A stretch of DNA of 64,000 bases from Algoriphagus sp. NG3 (GCF_034119865.1 NZ_CP139421.1:5620501-5684500), one strand, 5' to 3'; positions 26,489 to 35,740 are shown, counted from the first letter of the stretch. The notes: generated by a model not told the origin, from the letters alone. A program made the numbers and translations.

Positions 26489-27199
26489 TTAAAAAGAGTT
26501 GATTAAAGTACCAATTTCTTCGCCTTTGACCAATTCGCTGAGATTTCCTGCTACGTTCATATCAAAAACGACGATCGGGAGGTTGTTTTCCTGGCAAAGT
26601 GTAAAGGCCGTCATGTCCATGACGTTGAGGTTTTTTTCATATACCTCTTGAAACGAAATAGTCTTGTATTTGGTGGCTGTAGGGTCTTTTTCAGGATCGG
26701 CAGTATAGACGCCATCTACCCGCGTGCCTTTCAATACGATATCTGATTCTACTTCAATAGCTCTCAAGGCAGCAGTGGAATCTGTAGTGAAATAAGGGTT
26801 GCCGATCCCAGCTCCAAAGATGACTATGCGGCCTTTTTCCAGATGGCGGATAGCCCTTCTTCGGATAAATGGCTCACATACACTTTCGATTTTTATTCCT
26901 GACATCAGTCGTGTGTACATGCCGCCTTGTTCCAAGGCACTTTGCAAAGCCATGGCATTGATCAAAGTCGCAAGCATTCCCATATAGTCGCCCTGTACCC
27001 GGTCTATGCCGGATTTCTCGGCTTGTACTCCTCTGAAAATATTGCCTCCGCCGATCACGATCGCTACTTCCACACCCATGTCATGTACTTTCTTGATCTC
27101 CTGAGTGTATTGCTGAAGCCTAACCGGGTCAATTCCGTAATTCTTGTCTCCCATTAAGGCTTCTCCACTCAGCTTAAGCAGTATTCTCTTGTATTTCAT
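26489..27199 (-). CDS. pyrH: Uridylate kinase (UMP kinase)
   Basis: 236-aa member of the amino-acid kinase family that phosphorylates UMP to UDP in pyrimidine nucleotide synthesis. The nucleotide-binding [17 protein letters not shown] and [10 protein letters not shown] are at the N-terminus, and [39 protein letters not shown] and [13 protein letters not shown] are the acceptor and ATP sites. Cytosolic and expected to be hexameric, with feedback by UTP. It is first of the pyrH-frr pair. Its upstream 275-base gap contains a repeat. Confidence 0.98.
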   Translation of the reverse strand: MKYKRILLKLSGEALMGDKNYGIDPVRLQQYTQEIKKVHDMGVEVAIVIGGGNIFRGVQAEKSGIDRVQGDYMGMLATLINAMALQSALEQGGMYTRLMSGIKIESVCEPFIRRRAIRHLEKGRIVIFGAGIGNPYFTTDSTAALRAIEVESDIVLKGTRVDGVYTADPEKDPTATKYKTISFQEVYEKNLNVMDMTAFTLCQENNLPIVVFDMNVAGNLSELVKGEEIGTLINSF

Positions 27200-27229
27200 A
27201 AGTTTATAATTAGTCTTTTAAAGGCCATT

Positions 27230-27290
27230 ACCTGTCCCGAAAATCGGGATGGCATCTCACTCCTGTCTGCTTCGGGCAGGCTCGATTTTA
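27230..27290. repeat. Intergenic inverted-repeat element
   Basis: TCCCGAAAATCGGGA is a tight hairpin (6-bp stem, 3-base loop), and a second imperfect hairpin CCTGTCTGCTTCGGGCAGG follows about 20 bases later. Paired short palindromes of this kind are typical dispersed extragenic repeats of Bacteroidota. The rest of the 275-base gap between pyrH and the biotin-carrier gene shows nothing else. Confidence 0.55.
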
Positions 27291-27474
27291 TGTGTTTGGT
27301 CTGATTTTTCAGAGGTAAACTATCGTTTAAATACGATTATTTGAGGCATTCTACTATCCGCTCACTTTTCACAAACATTCCTATAAAAACTGAAATATGA
27401 TCGGAGGAAGCTCGATTTGCGCAAAATAATCCGACAAATATAATTTCTTCAATTCATTATGCTAGGCTTAAATG

Positions 27475-27969
27475 TTAAAATTGAATAAGGACTTGGTTTT
27501 TTTCGACGCTTTGGCTGAGAGACACTTTGACTGCTTTCACTACTCCTTCCCCCGGGGATTTGATGATGTTTTCCATCTTCATAGCTTCCAATACCAGCAC
27601 CACGTCCCCTTTTTTGACTTCATCTCCCGGCTTTACTTTTAGATCAAGGATCAACCCCGGCATTGGGGCTTTTATTTCCTTAAGAGACCGGGAAGCCAGA
27701 TTGGTCATCCCCATTTGTTCCAGAAGCAGATCAAACCTATCCTTGATTTGCAAGGTTGTAGTTTTATGGCCCAGCCTTATTTGAAGTGTTTTTGTTTCTT
27801 TATCAATAGATACCAGTTCTGCCTCCAGAGATTTATTTTCATGGATAAGATGGATCTTACGATCTGAAATCCATCGAAGGTCCCAGTTGATTGGTTTGCT
27901 GTCCACTTGGATGGTATCATCGGTTTTTTCTACCGAATAGGATTTGTCTTGGATGGTAACTGTAAACAT
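27475..27969 (-). CDS. Biotin/lipoyl-attachment (biotin carboxyl carrier-like) protein
   Basis: 164 aa from the ATG at 27969 (a longer TTG start at 27990 is unlikely). The N-terminal half is a poorly conserved beta-rich segment. The C-terminal half is a biotinyl-lipoyl domain, with KAPMPGLILDLKVKPGDEVK and the biotinylation site EAMKMEN (lysine about residue 129). It resembles the free-standing carrier subunits of propionyl-/acyl-CoA carboxylases more than AccB of fatty-acid synthesis, because it has the PMPG...AMKM arrangement after a long spacer. No carboxylase gene is adjacent, so its partner is elsewhere. It diverges from the M1 aminopeptidase gene across 66 bases. Confidence 0.88.
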   Translation of the reverse strand: MFTVTIQDKSYSVEKTDDTIQVDSKPINWDLRWISDRKIHLIHENKSLEAELVSIDKETKTLQIRLGHKTTTLQIKDRFDLLLEQMGMTNLASRSLKEIKAPMPGLILDLKVKPGDEVKKGDVVLVLEAMKMENIIKSPGEGVVKAVKVSLSQSVEKNQVLIQF

Positions 27970-28035
27970 TCGTGTTAATTTGATGCCCAATATACAATTT
28001 CAAATAAAACCAATTCTTTTTCATTTGTATTTACT

Positions 28036-30672
28036 ATGAATCAATTGTCAACAAAAAAGCTGCATCACAAGAAGTACTGTATGGCAATTCCAGCCATTTT
28101 TTTATTGCTAACTATAGCAGCATGCAAGACAGGACAGGTTCCGGATCAGGAGAGAAATGAAATGCCAGTCAATGAAGTGGCCCTAAACGCAGACGGGGCA
28201 GATAGTGTCACTTACCAAGGGTTGGTCTCCAAGAAGGAAGCAGCCATAAAAAATTACAATCCTACTGCCAGGCGGGATTTTGATGTGCTGCACACAGCGC
28301 TGGACCTGTCGTTTGATTACAGCCGGCAGGCTGTCATTGGCAAGGCAGAGTTGACTATTATCCCATATTTCTATCCTGCGGAAGTGCTCGTGTTGGATGC
28401 ACAGGATTTTGAGTTTAATGGGATATTTTTCACCCAGAATGGATCTAAGGAACCCATAGCCTATACCTATGATGAGCAGCAGCTCAGGCTTCAGCTGCCC
28501 AGGCTACTGACTAGAAAGGATACCTTCCGGATTAGCCTTGATTACGTCGCCTTTCCGGAGCGAAATTCGGGAGGGGGGAGTGCAGCTATTTCGGATACAA
28601 AAGGGCTTTATTTCATAGATCCACTAGATACTGTCCCAGATAAACCAAGGATGATATGGACACAGGGAGAGACCGCGCACAATTCCAAATGGTTTCCCAC
28701 CATAGATGCCCCAAATGAGAAATTCACCCAGTTGGTCAAGTTGACGCTGCCAGATACCTTGGTGTCGATAGGTAATGGGGAGCTGGTGAGGCAGGAAATG
28801 CTTGAAGACGGGATGCGGAAGGATCATTGGGAGATGAAGCTCCCTCATTCGGCTTATTTGGCTGCATTTGCCATTGGCGATTTTGGGAAAGTGGAAGCTG
28901 ATTGGGAGGGGGTTCCTTTAGGCTACTATGTGGAAAAAGGGTATGAGAAAGGAGCAGAGAAAGTATTTAAAAACACGCCGGAGATGATAGGTTTCTTTTC
29001 GGAAACACTCGGTGTGAGGTACCCCTGGCCAAAGTATGATCAGGTAGTGGTCAGGGACTTTGTGTCCGGGGCGATGGAAAATACCACAGTTTCTATATTC
29101 ATGGAGGAACTGCGTCTCAGCGAGCGGGAGGCAATCGATTCGGAATGGGATTACATCATAGCCCATGAGCTTTTCCATCAGTGGTTTGGAGACTATGTGA
29201 CCAACGAGTCCTGGTCCAATCTCACCTTGAATGAAGCATTTGCAAACTACAGTGAGTTTCTGTGGAATGAATATAAGTATGGGGAAGATGAAGCAAAACT
29301 GAAGCTGGTTGTCGAGATGGAAAACTACTTTTCTGAAGCTGAGACTAAACAAGTGGATCTGATCCGCTTTGACTATGATGATGCTGAGGATATGTTTGAT
29401 TCGCACAGCTACTCCAAAGGCGGTGTTATCTTGCATATGCTTAGGGAGCATCTGGGGAAGGAGGCGTTTTACTCGGCCCTGCAGCATTATTTGCAGACAA
29501 ACGCTTTTTCTACAGTAGAAGTACATGATCTCCGTATGGCTTTTGAGCGGGTGAGTGGGGAGGATTTAAACTGGTTTTTCAATCAGTGGTTTCTAGCTAA
29601 AGGGCATCCGGAGCTTTATTTCGAGGTAGATTATTCTGACCGGAAAAACATCCTGATCTCGGTATCCCAGCGCCAGGATTTGACAGAAACGCCCCTTTAT
29701 CAGCTGCCTCTTCAGGTCAGTTGGTATGAAGAAGAGCAAAGAAAAGTCAGGGAATTTATGATCACCAAGGCATCCCAGGAGTTTGTGCTGAGCAGTGATA
29801 CGCCTATTCCCCTGGTTTTGATAGATGAGGAGAAAAATTTACTTGCCAAGAAATATATCAAAATGGATGCTGGGCAAATGGTACAGCAGTTCAGATCTTC
29901 AGAATCAGGTATAGCCAGATATGAAGCACTGGATAGCCTTGCGGTTTGGGGAGCTGAGGAAGAATTAACGACGATCCTTCCAGAGGCCTTGAAAGACGGG
30001 TTTTGGGCAATCCGGGAATCTGCATTGACTGTATTACAGGGATCCTCGGATTGGCTGGAGGAAACCCCTGAGTTATCAGCAAAAGTAATAATGATGGCGA
30101 CTCATGATGAAAGGAATTCAGTCAGGGCTGGAGCAATAGATGTGCTTTCTGCATACTCTCCTGAGGCGTATTTCCAGGAGTTTATGACACTGGCAAATGA
30201 TTCCTCATATTTGGTTGCGGGCTCTGCGCTGATGGCTTTAGTGAATAGTAAATCGCAGACAGTGGCATTGTCTTCGGCGATAGAAAGTTATGCCGGAGAG
30301 AGCAATTATAGGATGGTGATCCCGGTAGCAGATTATTACATTTCTAATGCAGTGGCCGGCAAAGGGGGCTGGTTTATGGATAAGGCACAAGCCATATCTG
30401 CAGAAGGCATGTATTATTTTTTAGGTTATTTCGGGGAATATTTTAGCCGTTATCCAGAAGAGGGGGAGAAAGAAGCGGTGAAATATTTGTTGGAAATAAT
30501 GCAGAATGATAGCAAAAGCTTCCTAAGGTTGGGGGCTTTTCAGGCTTTGTTGGGTTTTTCAGACAATGCGGAGACCTTGAAGAAAATAAGTGATGTGGCC
30601 GGCTTGGAAAAGGACAAAGAGCTGTTAGTGTATTACAATTACTTTTTAGAATCCTTGGGAGATGAAAATTAA
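28036..30672 (+). CDS. M1-family aminopeptidase, lipoprotein
   Basis: 878 aa with a lipoprotein signal (AIPAIFLLLTIAAC). The N-terminal beta-sandwich (about 60-250) precedes a gluzincin catalytic domain with the exopeptidase motif SGAMENT (about 343-349) and the zinc site HELFHQWFGDY...NEAFA (H377, H381, E400 by my count). A long helical HEAT-like C-terminus follows. M1 enzymes remove single residues from peptide N-termini. Anchored in the envelope, it would process peptides outside the cytoplasm. No partner gene is evident. No clear hairpin terminator follows it before the tRNA promoter at 30737. Confidence 0.95.
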   Translation: MNQLSTKKLHHKKYCMAIPAIFLLLTIAACKTGQVPDQERNEMPVNEVALNADGADSVTYQGLVSKKEAAIKNYNPTARRDFDVLHTALDLSFDYSRQAVIGKAELTIIPYFYPAEVLVLDAQDFEFNGIFFTQNGSKEPIAYTYDEQQLRLQLPRLLTRKDTFRISLDYVAFPERNSGGGSAAISDTKGLYFIDPLDTVPDKPRMIWTQGETAHNSKWFPTIDAPNEKFTQLVKLTLPDTLVSIGNGELVRQEMLEDGMRKDHWEMKLPHSAYLAAFAIGDFGKVEADWEGVPLGYYVEKGYEKGAEKVFKNTPEMIGFFSETLGVRYPWPKYDQVVVRDFVSGAMENTTVSIFMEELRLSEREAIDSEWDYIIAHELFHQWFGDYVTNESWSNLTLNEAFANYSEFLWNEYKYGEDEAKLKLVVEMENYFSEAETKQVDLIRFDYDDAEDMFDSHSYSKGGVILHMLREHLGKEAFYSALQHYLQTNAFSTVEVHDLRMAFERVSGEDLNWFFNQWFLAKGHPELYFEVDYSDRKNILISVSQRQDLTETPLYQLPLQVSWYEEEQRKVREFMITKASQEFVLSSDTPIPLVLIDEEKNLLAKKYIKMDAGQMVQQFRSSESGIARYEALDSLAVWGAEEELTTILPEALKDGFWAIRESALTVLQGSSDWLEETPELSAKVIMMATHDERNSVRAGAIDVLSAYSPEAYFQEFMTLANDSSYLVAGSALMALVNSKSQTVALSSAIESYAGESNYRMVIPVADYYISNAVAGKGGWFMDKAQAISAEGMYYFLGYFGEYFSRYPEEGEKEAVKYLLEIMQNDSKSFLRLGAFQALLGFSDNAETLKKISDVAGLEKDKELLVYYNYFLESLGDEN

Positions 30673-30736
30673 TCTATTGATTTAGAAATGGTTGGGATTA
30701 AATGCGTCAAAATTTCATCAAATTTGAAATACATGT

Positions 30737-30767
30737 TTTGAATCTTTAATAAAAGCCTATAATTTTG
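30737..30767 (+). promoter_or_regulatory. Bacteroidota-type promoter for the tRNA-tuf operon
   Basis: TTTG (30737-30740), 19 bases, then TAATTTTG (30760-30767). This matches the Bacteroidota consensus TTTG-N19-TAnnTTTG. It lies 55 bases upstream of tRNA-Tyr. Confidence 0.8.
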
Positions 30768-30821
30768 CCATCCGTTACGATAGAAAAGCCCGAGAAAAAG
30801 GCAGCAAACGTAGCGCTAGTT

Positions 30822-30904
30822 GGGGGAATACCAAAGCGGCCAACTGGGACGGACTGTAAATCCGTTGACTTATGTCTTCACAGGTTCGAATCCTGTTTCC
30901 CCCA
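30822..30904 (+). tRNA. tRNA-Tyr (GTA)
   Basis: 83 bases with the long variable arm of class II tRNAs. Acceptor GGGGGAA pairs with TTCCCCC, the anticodon loop is CTGTAAA (anticodon GTA), and the T-arm is ACAGGTTCGAATCCTGT. The 3' CCA is not encoded. First gene of the tRNA-tuf cluster. Confidence 0.95.
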
Positions 30905-30909
30905 CACCA

Positions 30910-30942
30910 TTGCCGGAATGCGAAATTTTTTTTCTAATTTTG
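30910..30942 (+). promoter_or_regulatory. Possible second promoter inside the tRNA cluster
   Basis: TAATTTTG at 30935-30942 fits the -7 element, and TTG at 30910-30912 lies 22 bases upstream, a slightly long spacing. It could start a transcript of tRNA-Gly, tRNA-Thr and tuf independent of tRNA-Tyr. Confidence 0.5.
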
Positions 30943-31046
30943 CTGGGCGAAAAAAATCCGAGATAGTTCGGATTAAATGGAAGTAACTCTCCATAGTATT
31001 GTACCAAATTAGTAATACTAAGGGCAGAGTGTCACAAAGATTACAA

Positions 31047-31119
31047 GCGGGAGTAGCTCAGTTGGTAGAGCGGCAGCCTTCCAAGCTGCAGGTCGCGGGT
31101 TCGAGCCTCGTCTCCCGCT
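31047..31119 (+). tRNA. tRNA-Gly (TCC)
   Basis: 73 bases. Acceptor GCGGGAG pairs with CTCCCGC, D-arm contains AGCTCAGTTGGTAGAGC, anticodon stem GCAGC/GCTGC encloses CTTCCAA (anticodon TCC), T-loop TTCGAGC. No encoded CCA. A 7-bp hairpin (CCGGGGA/TCCCCGG, 31130-31146) lies between it and tRNA-Thr. Confidence 0.95.
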
Positions 31120-31164
31120 CTATGTTTTTCCGGGGATTTTCCCCGGGGAAGCATAAGAGTCTAA

Positions 31165-31236
31165 GCCGACGTAGCTCAGGGGTAGAGTACTTCCTTGGTA
31201 AGGAAGGGGTCAGGGGTTCAAATCCCCTCGTTGGCT
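31165..31236 (+). tRNA. tRNA-Thr (GGT)
   Basis: 72 bases. Acceptor GCCGACG pairs with CGTTGGC with one wobble, anticodon stem CTTCC/GGAAG encloses TTGGTAA (anticodon GGT), T-loop TTCAAAT. No encoded CCA. It precedes tuf by 62 bases, and the order Tyr-Gly-Thr-tuf equals that of the classic tufB operon. Confidence 0.95.
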
Positions 31237-31298
31237 CATTCGGCTTAATTAAGAAAAAATTAAACATATCTTTAAACTTAAACTGAGGATTTTCACGC

Positions 31299-32486
31299 AT
31301 GGCAAAAGCACAATTCGACCGTTCCAAGCCGCACGTTAATATCGGTACGATTGGTCACGTAGATCATGGAAAGACCACTTTGACTGCTGCCATCACTACC
31401 GTACTGGCTAGTAAGGGTCTATCTGAATTAAGAGACTTTTCTTCTATCGATAACGCTCCGGAAGAAAAAGAAAGAGGTATCACCATTAACACCTCTCACG
31501 TAGAATATCAGACTGAAAACAGACACTACGCTCACGTAGATTGTCCGGGTCACGCTGATTACGTTAAGAACATGGTAACGGGTGCTGCCCAAATGGACGG
31601 CGCTATCTTGGTAGTAGCTGCTACTGATGGACCTATGCCTCAAACTAGAGAGCACATCCTTTTGGCTCGCCAGGTAGGTGTACCTCAGCTAGTGGTATTT
31701 ATGAACAAAGTGGATATGGTGGACGATCCAGAGCTTCTTGAGCTTGTGGAAATGGAAATCAGAGAACTACTTTCTTTCTATGAATTTGACGGTGACAACA
31801 TCCCTGTGATCGCTGGTTCTGCACTTGGTGCATTGAACGGTGAAGAAAAGTGGGTTGAAACTGTAATGGAATTGATGAGTGCTGTCGATTCTTATATCCC
31901 TCTTCCTGAAAGAGCAGTTGACAAAGACTTCTTGATGCCTGTAGAGGATGTATTCTCTATCACTGGCCGTGGTACTGTAGCTACTGGTAGAATCGAAAGA
32001 GGCGTAATCAACTCTGGTGAGCCTGTTGACATCATCGGTATGGGTGCTGAAGGACTTAAGTCCACTGTTACTGGTGTTGAGATGTTCCGCAAGATCCTTG
32101 ACAGAGGTGAAGCTGGTGACAACGTAGGTCTATTGTTAAGAGGTATTGAAAAATCACAGATCAAACGTGGTATGATTATCTGTAAGCCAGGATCTGTGAA
32201 GCCTCACGCTCACTTCAATGCTGAAGTTTACGTTCTTTCCAAAGAAGAAGGTGGACGTCACACGCCATTCTTCAACAAATACCGTCCTCAGTTCTACCTT
32301 AGAACTACCGACGTAACTGGTGAGATCAAACTTCCAGAGAACGTTGAGATGGTAATGCCAGGTGATAACGTGACTATCGAGGTGACTTTGCTTAATGCTG
32401 TCGCTCTTGAGAAAGGTCTTCGTTTTGCGATCCGTGAGGGTGGTAGAACTGTAGGAGCTGGTCAAGTTACTGAAATCCTTGACTAA
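31299..32486 (+). CDS. tuf: Translation elongation factor Tu
   Basis: 395 aa, full length. It brings aminoacyl-tRNA to the ribosome as a GTP complex. The GTPase motifs are intact: GHVDHGKTT (P-loop), DCPGHADYV (switch II), NKVD and SALGALNG. Domains 2 and 3 follow ([32 protein letters not shown]). Codons are strongly biased as in highly expressed genes. It lies directly behind tRNA-Thr, probably on the same transcript, and a hairpin follows it. Confidence 0.99.
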   Translation: MAKAQFDRSKPHVNIGTIGHVDHGKTTLTAAITTVLASKGLSELRDFSSIDNAPEEKERGITINTSHVEYQTENRHYAHVDCPGHADYVKNMVTGAAQMDGAILVVAATDGPMPQTREHILLARQVGVPQLVVFMNKVDMVDDPELLELVEMEIRELLSFYEFDGDNIPVIAGSALGALNGEEKWVETVMELMSAVDSYIPLPERAVDKDFLMPVEDVFSITGRGTVATGRIERGVINSGEPVDIIGMGAEGLKSTVTGVEMFRKILDRGEAGDNVGLLLRGIEKSQIKRGMIICKPGSVKPHAHFNAEVYVLSKEEGGRHTPFFNKYRPQFYLRTTDVTGEIKLPENVEMVMPGDNVTIEVTLLNAVALEKGLRFAIREGGRTVGAGQVTEILD

Positions 32487-32515
32487 TCATCAATCACTGA
32501 TTTGATTAATAATAC

Positions 32516-32550
32516 AATGCGATCTCAAATATTTTGGGATCGCATTTGTT
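32516..32550 (+). terminator. Intrinsic terminator of tuf
   Basis: AATGCGATCTCAAA pairs (one wobble) with TTTGGGATCGCATT (arms 32516-32529 and 32533-32546), followed by a short T-rich tract. Its 3' arm overlaps the -33 element of the next promoter, so tuf transcription ends where tRNA-Trp transcription begins. Confidence 0.7.
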
Positions 32551-32576
32551 TCTTAATGAATCAATACCTAATTTTG
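32545..32576 (+). promoter_or_regulatory. Promoter of tRNA-Trp/secE/nusG
   Basis: TTTG (32545-32548), 20 bases, then TAATTTTG (32569-32576), 30 bases before tRNA-Trp. It fits the Bacteroidota consensus and gives the secE-nusG-rplKAJL-rpoBC run its own start. Confidence 0.75.
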
Positions 32577-32605
32577 CGTTCCCATTTAGCGGAGCGTTCA
32601 TTTAC

Positions 32606-32679
32606 ACGGGCATAGTTCAACGGCAGAATAGCGGTCTCCAAAACCGTTGATGGGAGTTCGAATCTCTCTGCCCGTGCCA
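32606..32679 (+). tRNA. tRNA-Trp (CCA) with encoded CCA end
   Basis: Acceptor ACGGGCA pairs with TGCCCGT, discriminator G, and the 3' CCA is encoded (32677-32679), unlike the other three tRNAs here. The anticodon loop is CTCCAAA (anticodon CCA); T-loop TTCGAAT. The placement between tuf and secE is an old bacterial arrangement. Confidence 0.95.
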
Positions 32680-32695
32680 GTAAGTTAAGTACACT

Positions 32696-32884
32696 ATGAA
32701 TCTAAAAAACTTTGTCCTTGAATCTTATGATGAAATGGTGAATAAGGTCACTTGGCCGAAATTTTCATTTCTTCAGAATAGTGCGGTACTGGTGTTGGTA
32801 GCATCTTTGATCTTCGCCCTGTTTATAGGCGTGATAGATCTTGGGTTTGAGAACATCATGACATGGTTTTATGATTTATTCTAA
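32696..32884 (+). CDS. secE: Preprotein translocase subunit SecE
   Basis: 62-aa single-span membrane protein that clamps SecY in the SecYEG export channel. The amphipathic ESYDEMVNKVTWPKF with the conserved KVTWP is followed by one transmembrane helix (NSAVLVLVASLIFALFIGVI). This is the short form found in most bacteria outside the enterics. It lies 17 bases after tRNA-Trp's CCA and 18 bases before nusG. Confidence 0.96.
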   Translation: MNLKNFVLESYDEMVNKVTWPKFSFLQNSAVLVLVASLIFALFIGVIDLGFENIMTWFYDLF

Positions 32885-32902
32885 TTGAATTGACATTACA
32901 GA

Positions 32903-33460
32903 ATGGCTGAACATAAATGGTACGTACTCAGAGTAGTAGCGGGACAGGAGAAAAAAACTAAAACCTATCTGGATAATGAGATTACCAGACAGGATATTGG
33001 CGATTTTATTCCTGAAGTCTTGATACCCTCCGAGAAAGTATATGAGATGCGAAATGGCAAAAAGCGTGTCAGGGAGAGAAACTTCTTTCCAGGATACGTT
33101 CTGGTCAATGCGGATCTCTCCAACGGTGAGGCCAATCATGTAATTACAAGTATTCCGGGAGTAATCGGTTTCTTAGGATCCAACTCAGGTGGGGCTTCCA
33201 AAACCCCTGAGCCACTTCGTCAGTCGGAAATCAACCGTATTTTAGGTAAGGTTGAGGAGATTGATGAGTTCGCAGAGAAACTGGATACACCATTTATAGT
33301 CGGAGAGACTGTCAAAGTGATGGACGGTCCTTTCAGTGGATTTACCGGAACAATAGAGGAGATATTTGAGGATAAGAAGAAGCTTAATGTTATGGTTAAG
33401 ATCTTCGGCCGAAATACTCCTGTCGAATTAAACTTTATACAAGTAGAAAAACAAGACTAA
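32903..33460 (+). CDS. nusG: Transcription antitermination/termination factor NusG
   Basis: 185 aa. The N-terminal NGN domain (KWYVLRVVAGQEKKTKTYL ... GYVLVNADLS) binds RNA polymerase, and the C-terminal KOW domain (GETVKVMDGPFSGFTGTIEE) binds Rho or S10. Cytosolic. The EYVTYPVM-like loop is replaced by a slightly longer linker, a normal Bacteroidota variation. It precedes rplK by 3 bases. Confidence 0.97.
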   Translation: MAEHKWYVLRVVAGQEKKTKTYLDNEITRQDIGDFIPEVLIPSEKVYEMRNGKKRVRERNFFPGYVLVNADLSNGEANHVITSIPGVIGFLGSNSGGASKTPEPLRQSEINRILGKVEEIDEFAEKLDTPFIVGETVKVMDGPFSGFTGTIEEIFEDKKKLNVMVKIFGRNTPVELNFIQVEKQD

Positions 33461-33463
33461 GCA

Positions 33464-33907
33464 ATGGCTAAGGAAATCACTGGTTATTTAAAACTACAAG
33501 TGAAAGGTGGCCAGGCAAACCCGTCGCCTCCAGTAGGTCCGGCTCTTGGTTCCAAGGGTCTGAACATCATGGAGTTTTGTAAGCAGTACAATGCGCGTAC
33601 CCAGGATAAAATGGGTCAGGTGCTTCCTGTATTGATTACGATCTACTCAGATAAGTCGTTTGATTTCGTAGTAAAAACCCCTCCTGCGGCAAATATGTTG
33701 CTCGAGGCTGCGAAAGTCAAAAGCGGATCTGCTGAGCCTAACCGTAAGAAGGTGGGGTCAGTGACCTGGGATCAGGTTAAGGAGATAGCAGCGGTAAAAA
33801 TGCCTGACCTTAATGCTTTCAAAGTGGAGTCTGCTATGAAAATGGTGGCTGGTACAGCAAGAAGCATGGGAATCACAGTATCTGGTAAAGCCCCTTGGGA
33901 AGTATAA
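33464..33907 (+). CDS. rplK: 50S ribosomal protein L11
   Basis: 147 aa. L11 forms the GTPase-associated centre with 23S rRNA and L10/L12 and is needed for the stringent signal by Rel[21 protein letters not shown] at the N-terminus and the C-terminal [20 protein letters not shown] rRNA-binding domain are diagnostic. Starts 3 bases after nusG; ten bases separate it from rplA. Confidence 0.98.
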   Translation: MAKEITGYLKLQVKGGQANPSPPVGPALGSKGLNIMEFCKQYNARTQDKMGQVLPVLITIYSDKSFDFVVKTPPAANMLLEAAKVKSGSAEPNRKKVGSVTWDQVKEIAAVKMPDLNAFKVESAMKMVAGTARSMGITVSGKAPWEV

Positions 33908-33917
33908 ATAAAAAACA

Positions 33918-34616
33918 ATGGCTAAGTTAACAAAAAAGCAAAAAGAAGCTCTTTCTAAGTACGACCCAAGCCAAGTGTACTCCCTGGAGGCAGCTTCTAC
34001 TATCGTGAAGGATATTACTATGACGAAGTTTGATGCTTCTGTAGATCTTGACATCCGTCTGGGTGTGGATCCACGTAAAGCTGATCAAATGGTACGAGGC
34101 GTTGTTGCGCTTCCTCATGGTACAGGCAAAGACATCAAAGTATTGGTGCTTTGTACTCCTGACAAAGTAGCAGAAGCGACCGAAGCAGGTGCAGATTACG
34201 CAGGCTTGGATGACTATATAGCTAAAATCGAAGGCGGATGGACTGACATTGATGTCATCATCACCATGCCTAACGTAATGGCAAAAGTAGGTAGATTGGG
34301 TAGAGTATTAGGGCCAAGAGGCCTTATGCCAAATCCTAAATCAGGAACTGTTACTCTGGATGTAGCTAAGGCAGTAAGAGAAGTTAAAGCGGGTAAAATT
34401 GATTTCAAAGTAGATAAATTTGGAATCATACACGCAGGTATCGGTAAGGCATCCTTCACTGCAGCGCAGATTGAAGAGAATGTGAAAGAACTTATCCTTA
34501 CCATTTCCAAGCTAAAGCCTTCCTCTTCCAAAGGAACATATTTCAAGAGTATTCATTTATCCAGTACAATGTCTCCTGGAATTGCAGTGGACAAGGGTAG
34601 CATTCAAGGAATTTAA
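33918..34616 (+). CDS. rplA: 50S ribosomal protein L1
   Basis: 232 aa. L1 forms the mobile stalk at the E site and, in many bacteria, represses its own L11-L1 message. The split domain I and the inserted domain II are intact ([51 protein letters not shown]). No L1-binding stem-loop could be recognised upstream of rplK. The stop overlaps the rplJ start region with a 2-base gap. Confidence 0.98.
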   Translation: MAKLTKKQKEALSKYDPSQVYSLEAASTIVKDITMTKFDASVDLDIRLGVDPRKADQMVRGVVALPHGTGKDIKVLVLCTPDKVAEATEAGADYAGLDDYIAKIEGGWTDIDVIITMPNVMAKVGRLGRVLGPRGLMPNPKSGTVTLDVAKAVREVKAGKIDFKVDKFGIIHAGIGKASFTAAQIEENVKELILTISKLKPSSSKGTYFKSIHLSSTMSPGIAVDKGSIQGI

Positions 34617-34618
34617 TC

Positions 34619-35161
34619 ATGACTAGAGACGAAAAGAAAGTAATAATCGACGGTCTTACTGAGAAATTTAAAGAAAACCCTTTCTTCTATATCACTGATG
34701 CCTCCGGTTTTTCCGTAGCTCAGGTTAATGCATTCAGAAGAGCTTGTTTCGATAAGGGAGTTGAGTACAAAGTGTACAAAAACACCTTGATCAGCAAGGC
34801 ACTGGAAAATTTGGACGGCGACTATTCTGAGTTGTCTGATAAAGCGTTGAAAGGATTCTCTGGAATTATCTTCTCAAACGAGACGAGCAATCTTCCGGCA
34901 AATGTATTGCTGGATTTTAGAAAAAAATTAGGAAAAAAAGCGACTAAGCCAGCATTCAAAGGGGCTTCCATCGATGCGGATATTTTCATCGGTGAAGAGA
35001 ACCTGGAGATGTTATCTAAGTTGAAGTCAAAGGAGGAATTGTTAGGCGATCTAATCAGCCTATTGCAGTCTCCTGCGATGAATCTTATCTCAGCATTGCA
35101 AAGTGGCCAGAACAATATTACTGGTGTGCTTAAGACGCTTGCTGATAGAGAAGAAAAATAA
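34619..35161 (+). CDS. rplJ: 50S ribosomal protein L10
   Basis: 180 aa. L10 anchors the L7/L12 stalk dimers to L11-bound 23S rRNA. The N-terminal rRNA-binding domain (FYITDASGFSVAQVNAFRRA) and the C-terminal helix that carries L12 (SPAMNLISALQSGQNNITGV) are visible. There is no room for a separate leader, so an L10-type autoregulatory leader is not present directly before it. Confidence 0.97.
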   Translation: MTRDEKKVIIDGLTEKFKENPFFYITDASGFSVAQVNAFRRACFDKGVEYKVYKNTLISKALENLDGDYSELSDKALKGFSGIIFSNETSNLPANVLLDFRKKLGKKATKPAFKGASIDADIFIGEENLEMLSKLKSKEELLGDLISLLQSPAMNLISALQSGQNNITGVLKTLADREEK

Positions 35162-35203
35162 GTTAAAAAAAATCATTCAAACAAATATTAAATTTCAAAT
35201 ACA

Positions 35204-35584
35204 ATGGCAGATCTTACACAACTTGCAGATCAGTTGGTAAACTTGACTGTAAAAGAGGTTAAAGAATTGACAGATATCCTTAAGGATCAGTATGGCATCG
35301 AGCCAGCTGCTGCAGGTGCAGTAGTTGTGGCAGGTGGTGCTGGTGCTGGTGAAGCTGCAGCCGAAGAAGAGAAGTCAACCTTTGACGTGATCTTGAAAGC
35401 CGCTGGTGGATCAAAACTGGCAGTTGTTAAGCTTGTAAAAGAATTGACTGGTCTTGGTCTTAAAGAGGCTAAAGAACTAGTTGACGGAGCTCCTAAGGCA
35501 TTGAAAGAAGGCGTAGCTAAAGACGAAGCTGAAGGCTTAAAGAAGTCTTTGGAAGAAGCTGGTGCTGAAGTAGAGATCAAGTAA
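35204..35584 (+). CDS. rplL: 50S ribosomal protein L7/L12
   Basis: 126 aa. The N-terminal dimerisation helices are followed by an Ala/Gly-rich hinge ([20 protein letters not shown]) and the C-terminal domain that contacts GTPase factors ([40 protein letters not shown]). Two or more dimers form the stalk. 42 bases separate it from rplJ; a terminator-like hairpin follows it. Confidence 0.98.
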   Translation: MADLTQLADQLVNLTVKEVKELTDILKDQYGIEPAAAGAVVVAGGAGAGEAAAEEEKSTFDVILKAAGGSKLAVVKLVKELTGLGLKEAKELVDGAPKALKEGVAKDEAEGLKKSLEEAGAEVEIK

Positions 35585-35622
35585 TTTGCTGAACCGCAGC
35601 TATTAGGTTGGGGTTCACACCT

Positions 35623-35653
35623 AAGACCTGACTATTTTAGTCAGGTCTTTTCC
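35623..35653 (+). terminator. Attenuator-type hairpin between rplL and rpoB
   Basis: A perfect 12-bp stem (AAGACCTGACTA 35623-35634, TAGTCAGGTCTT 35638-35649) with a 3-base loop, then TTCC and TGTTT. The short and broken T run suggests partial termination, allowing more ribosomal protein than RNA polymerase message, as known at the same junction in enteric bacteria. Confidence 0.7.
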
Positions 35654-35740
35654 TGTTTATGCACAGGTTCAAAAATGCATTATTCTAAGCGGAAATAGGA
35701 TTTTATCGCTATTTATATTTCACCATAAACATACACTACC

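Noticed and set aside
30765..30986. 73-aa ORF across tRNA-Tyr
   Set aside because: It runs through a certain tRNA gene and its promoter.
31058..31327. 89-aa minus-strand ORF across two tRNA genes
   Set aside because: It is the antisense of tRNA-Gly and tRNA-Thr; such frames often give false protein matches.
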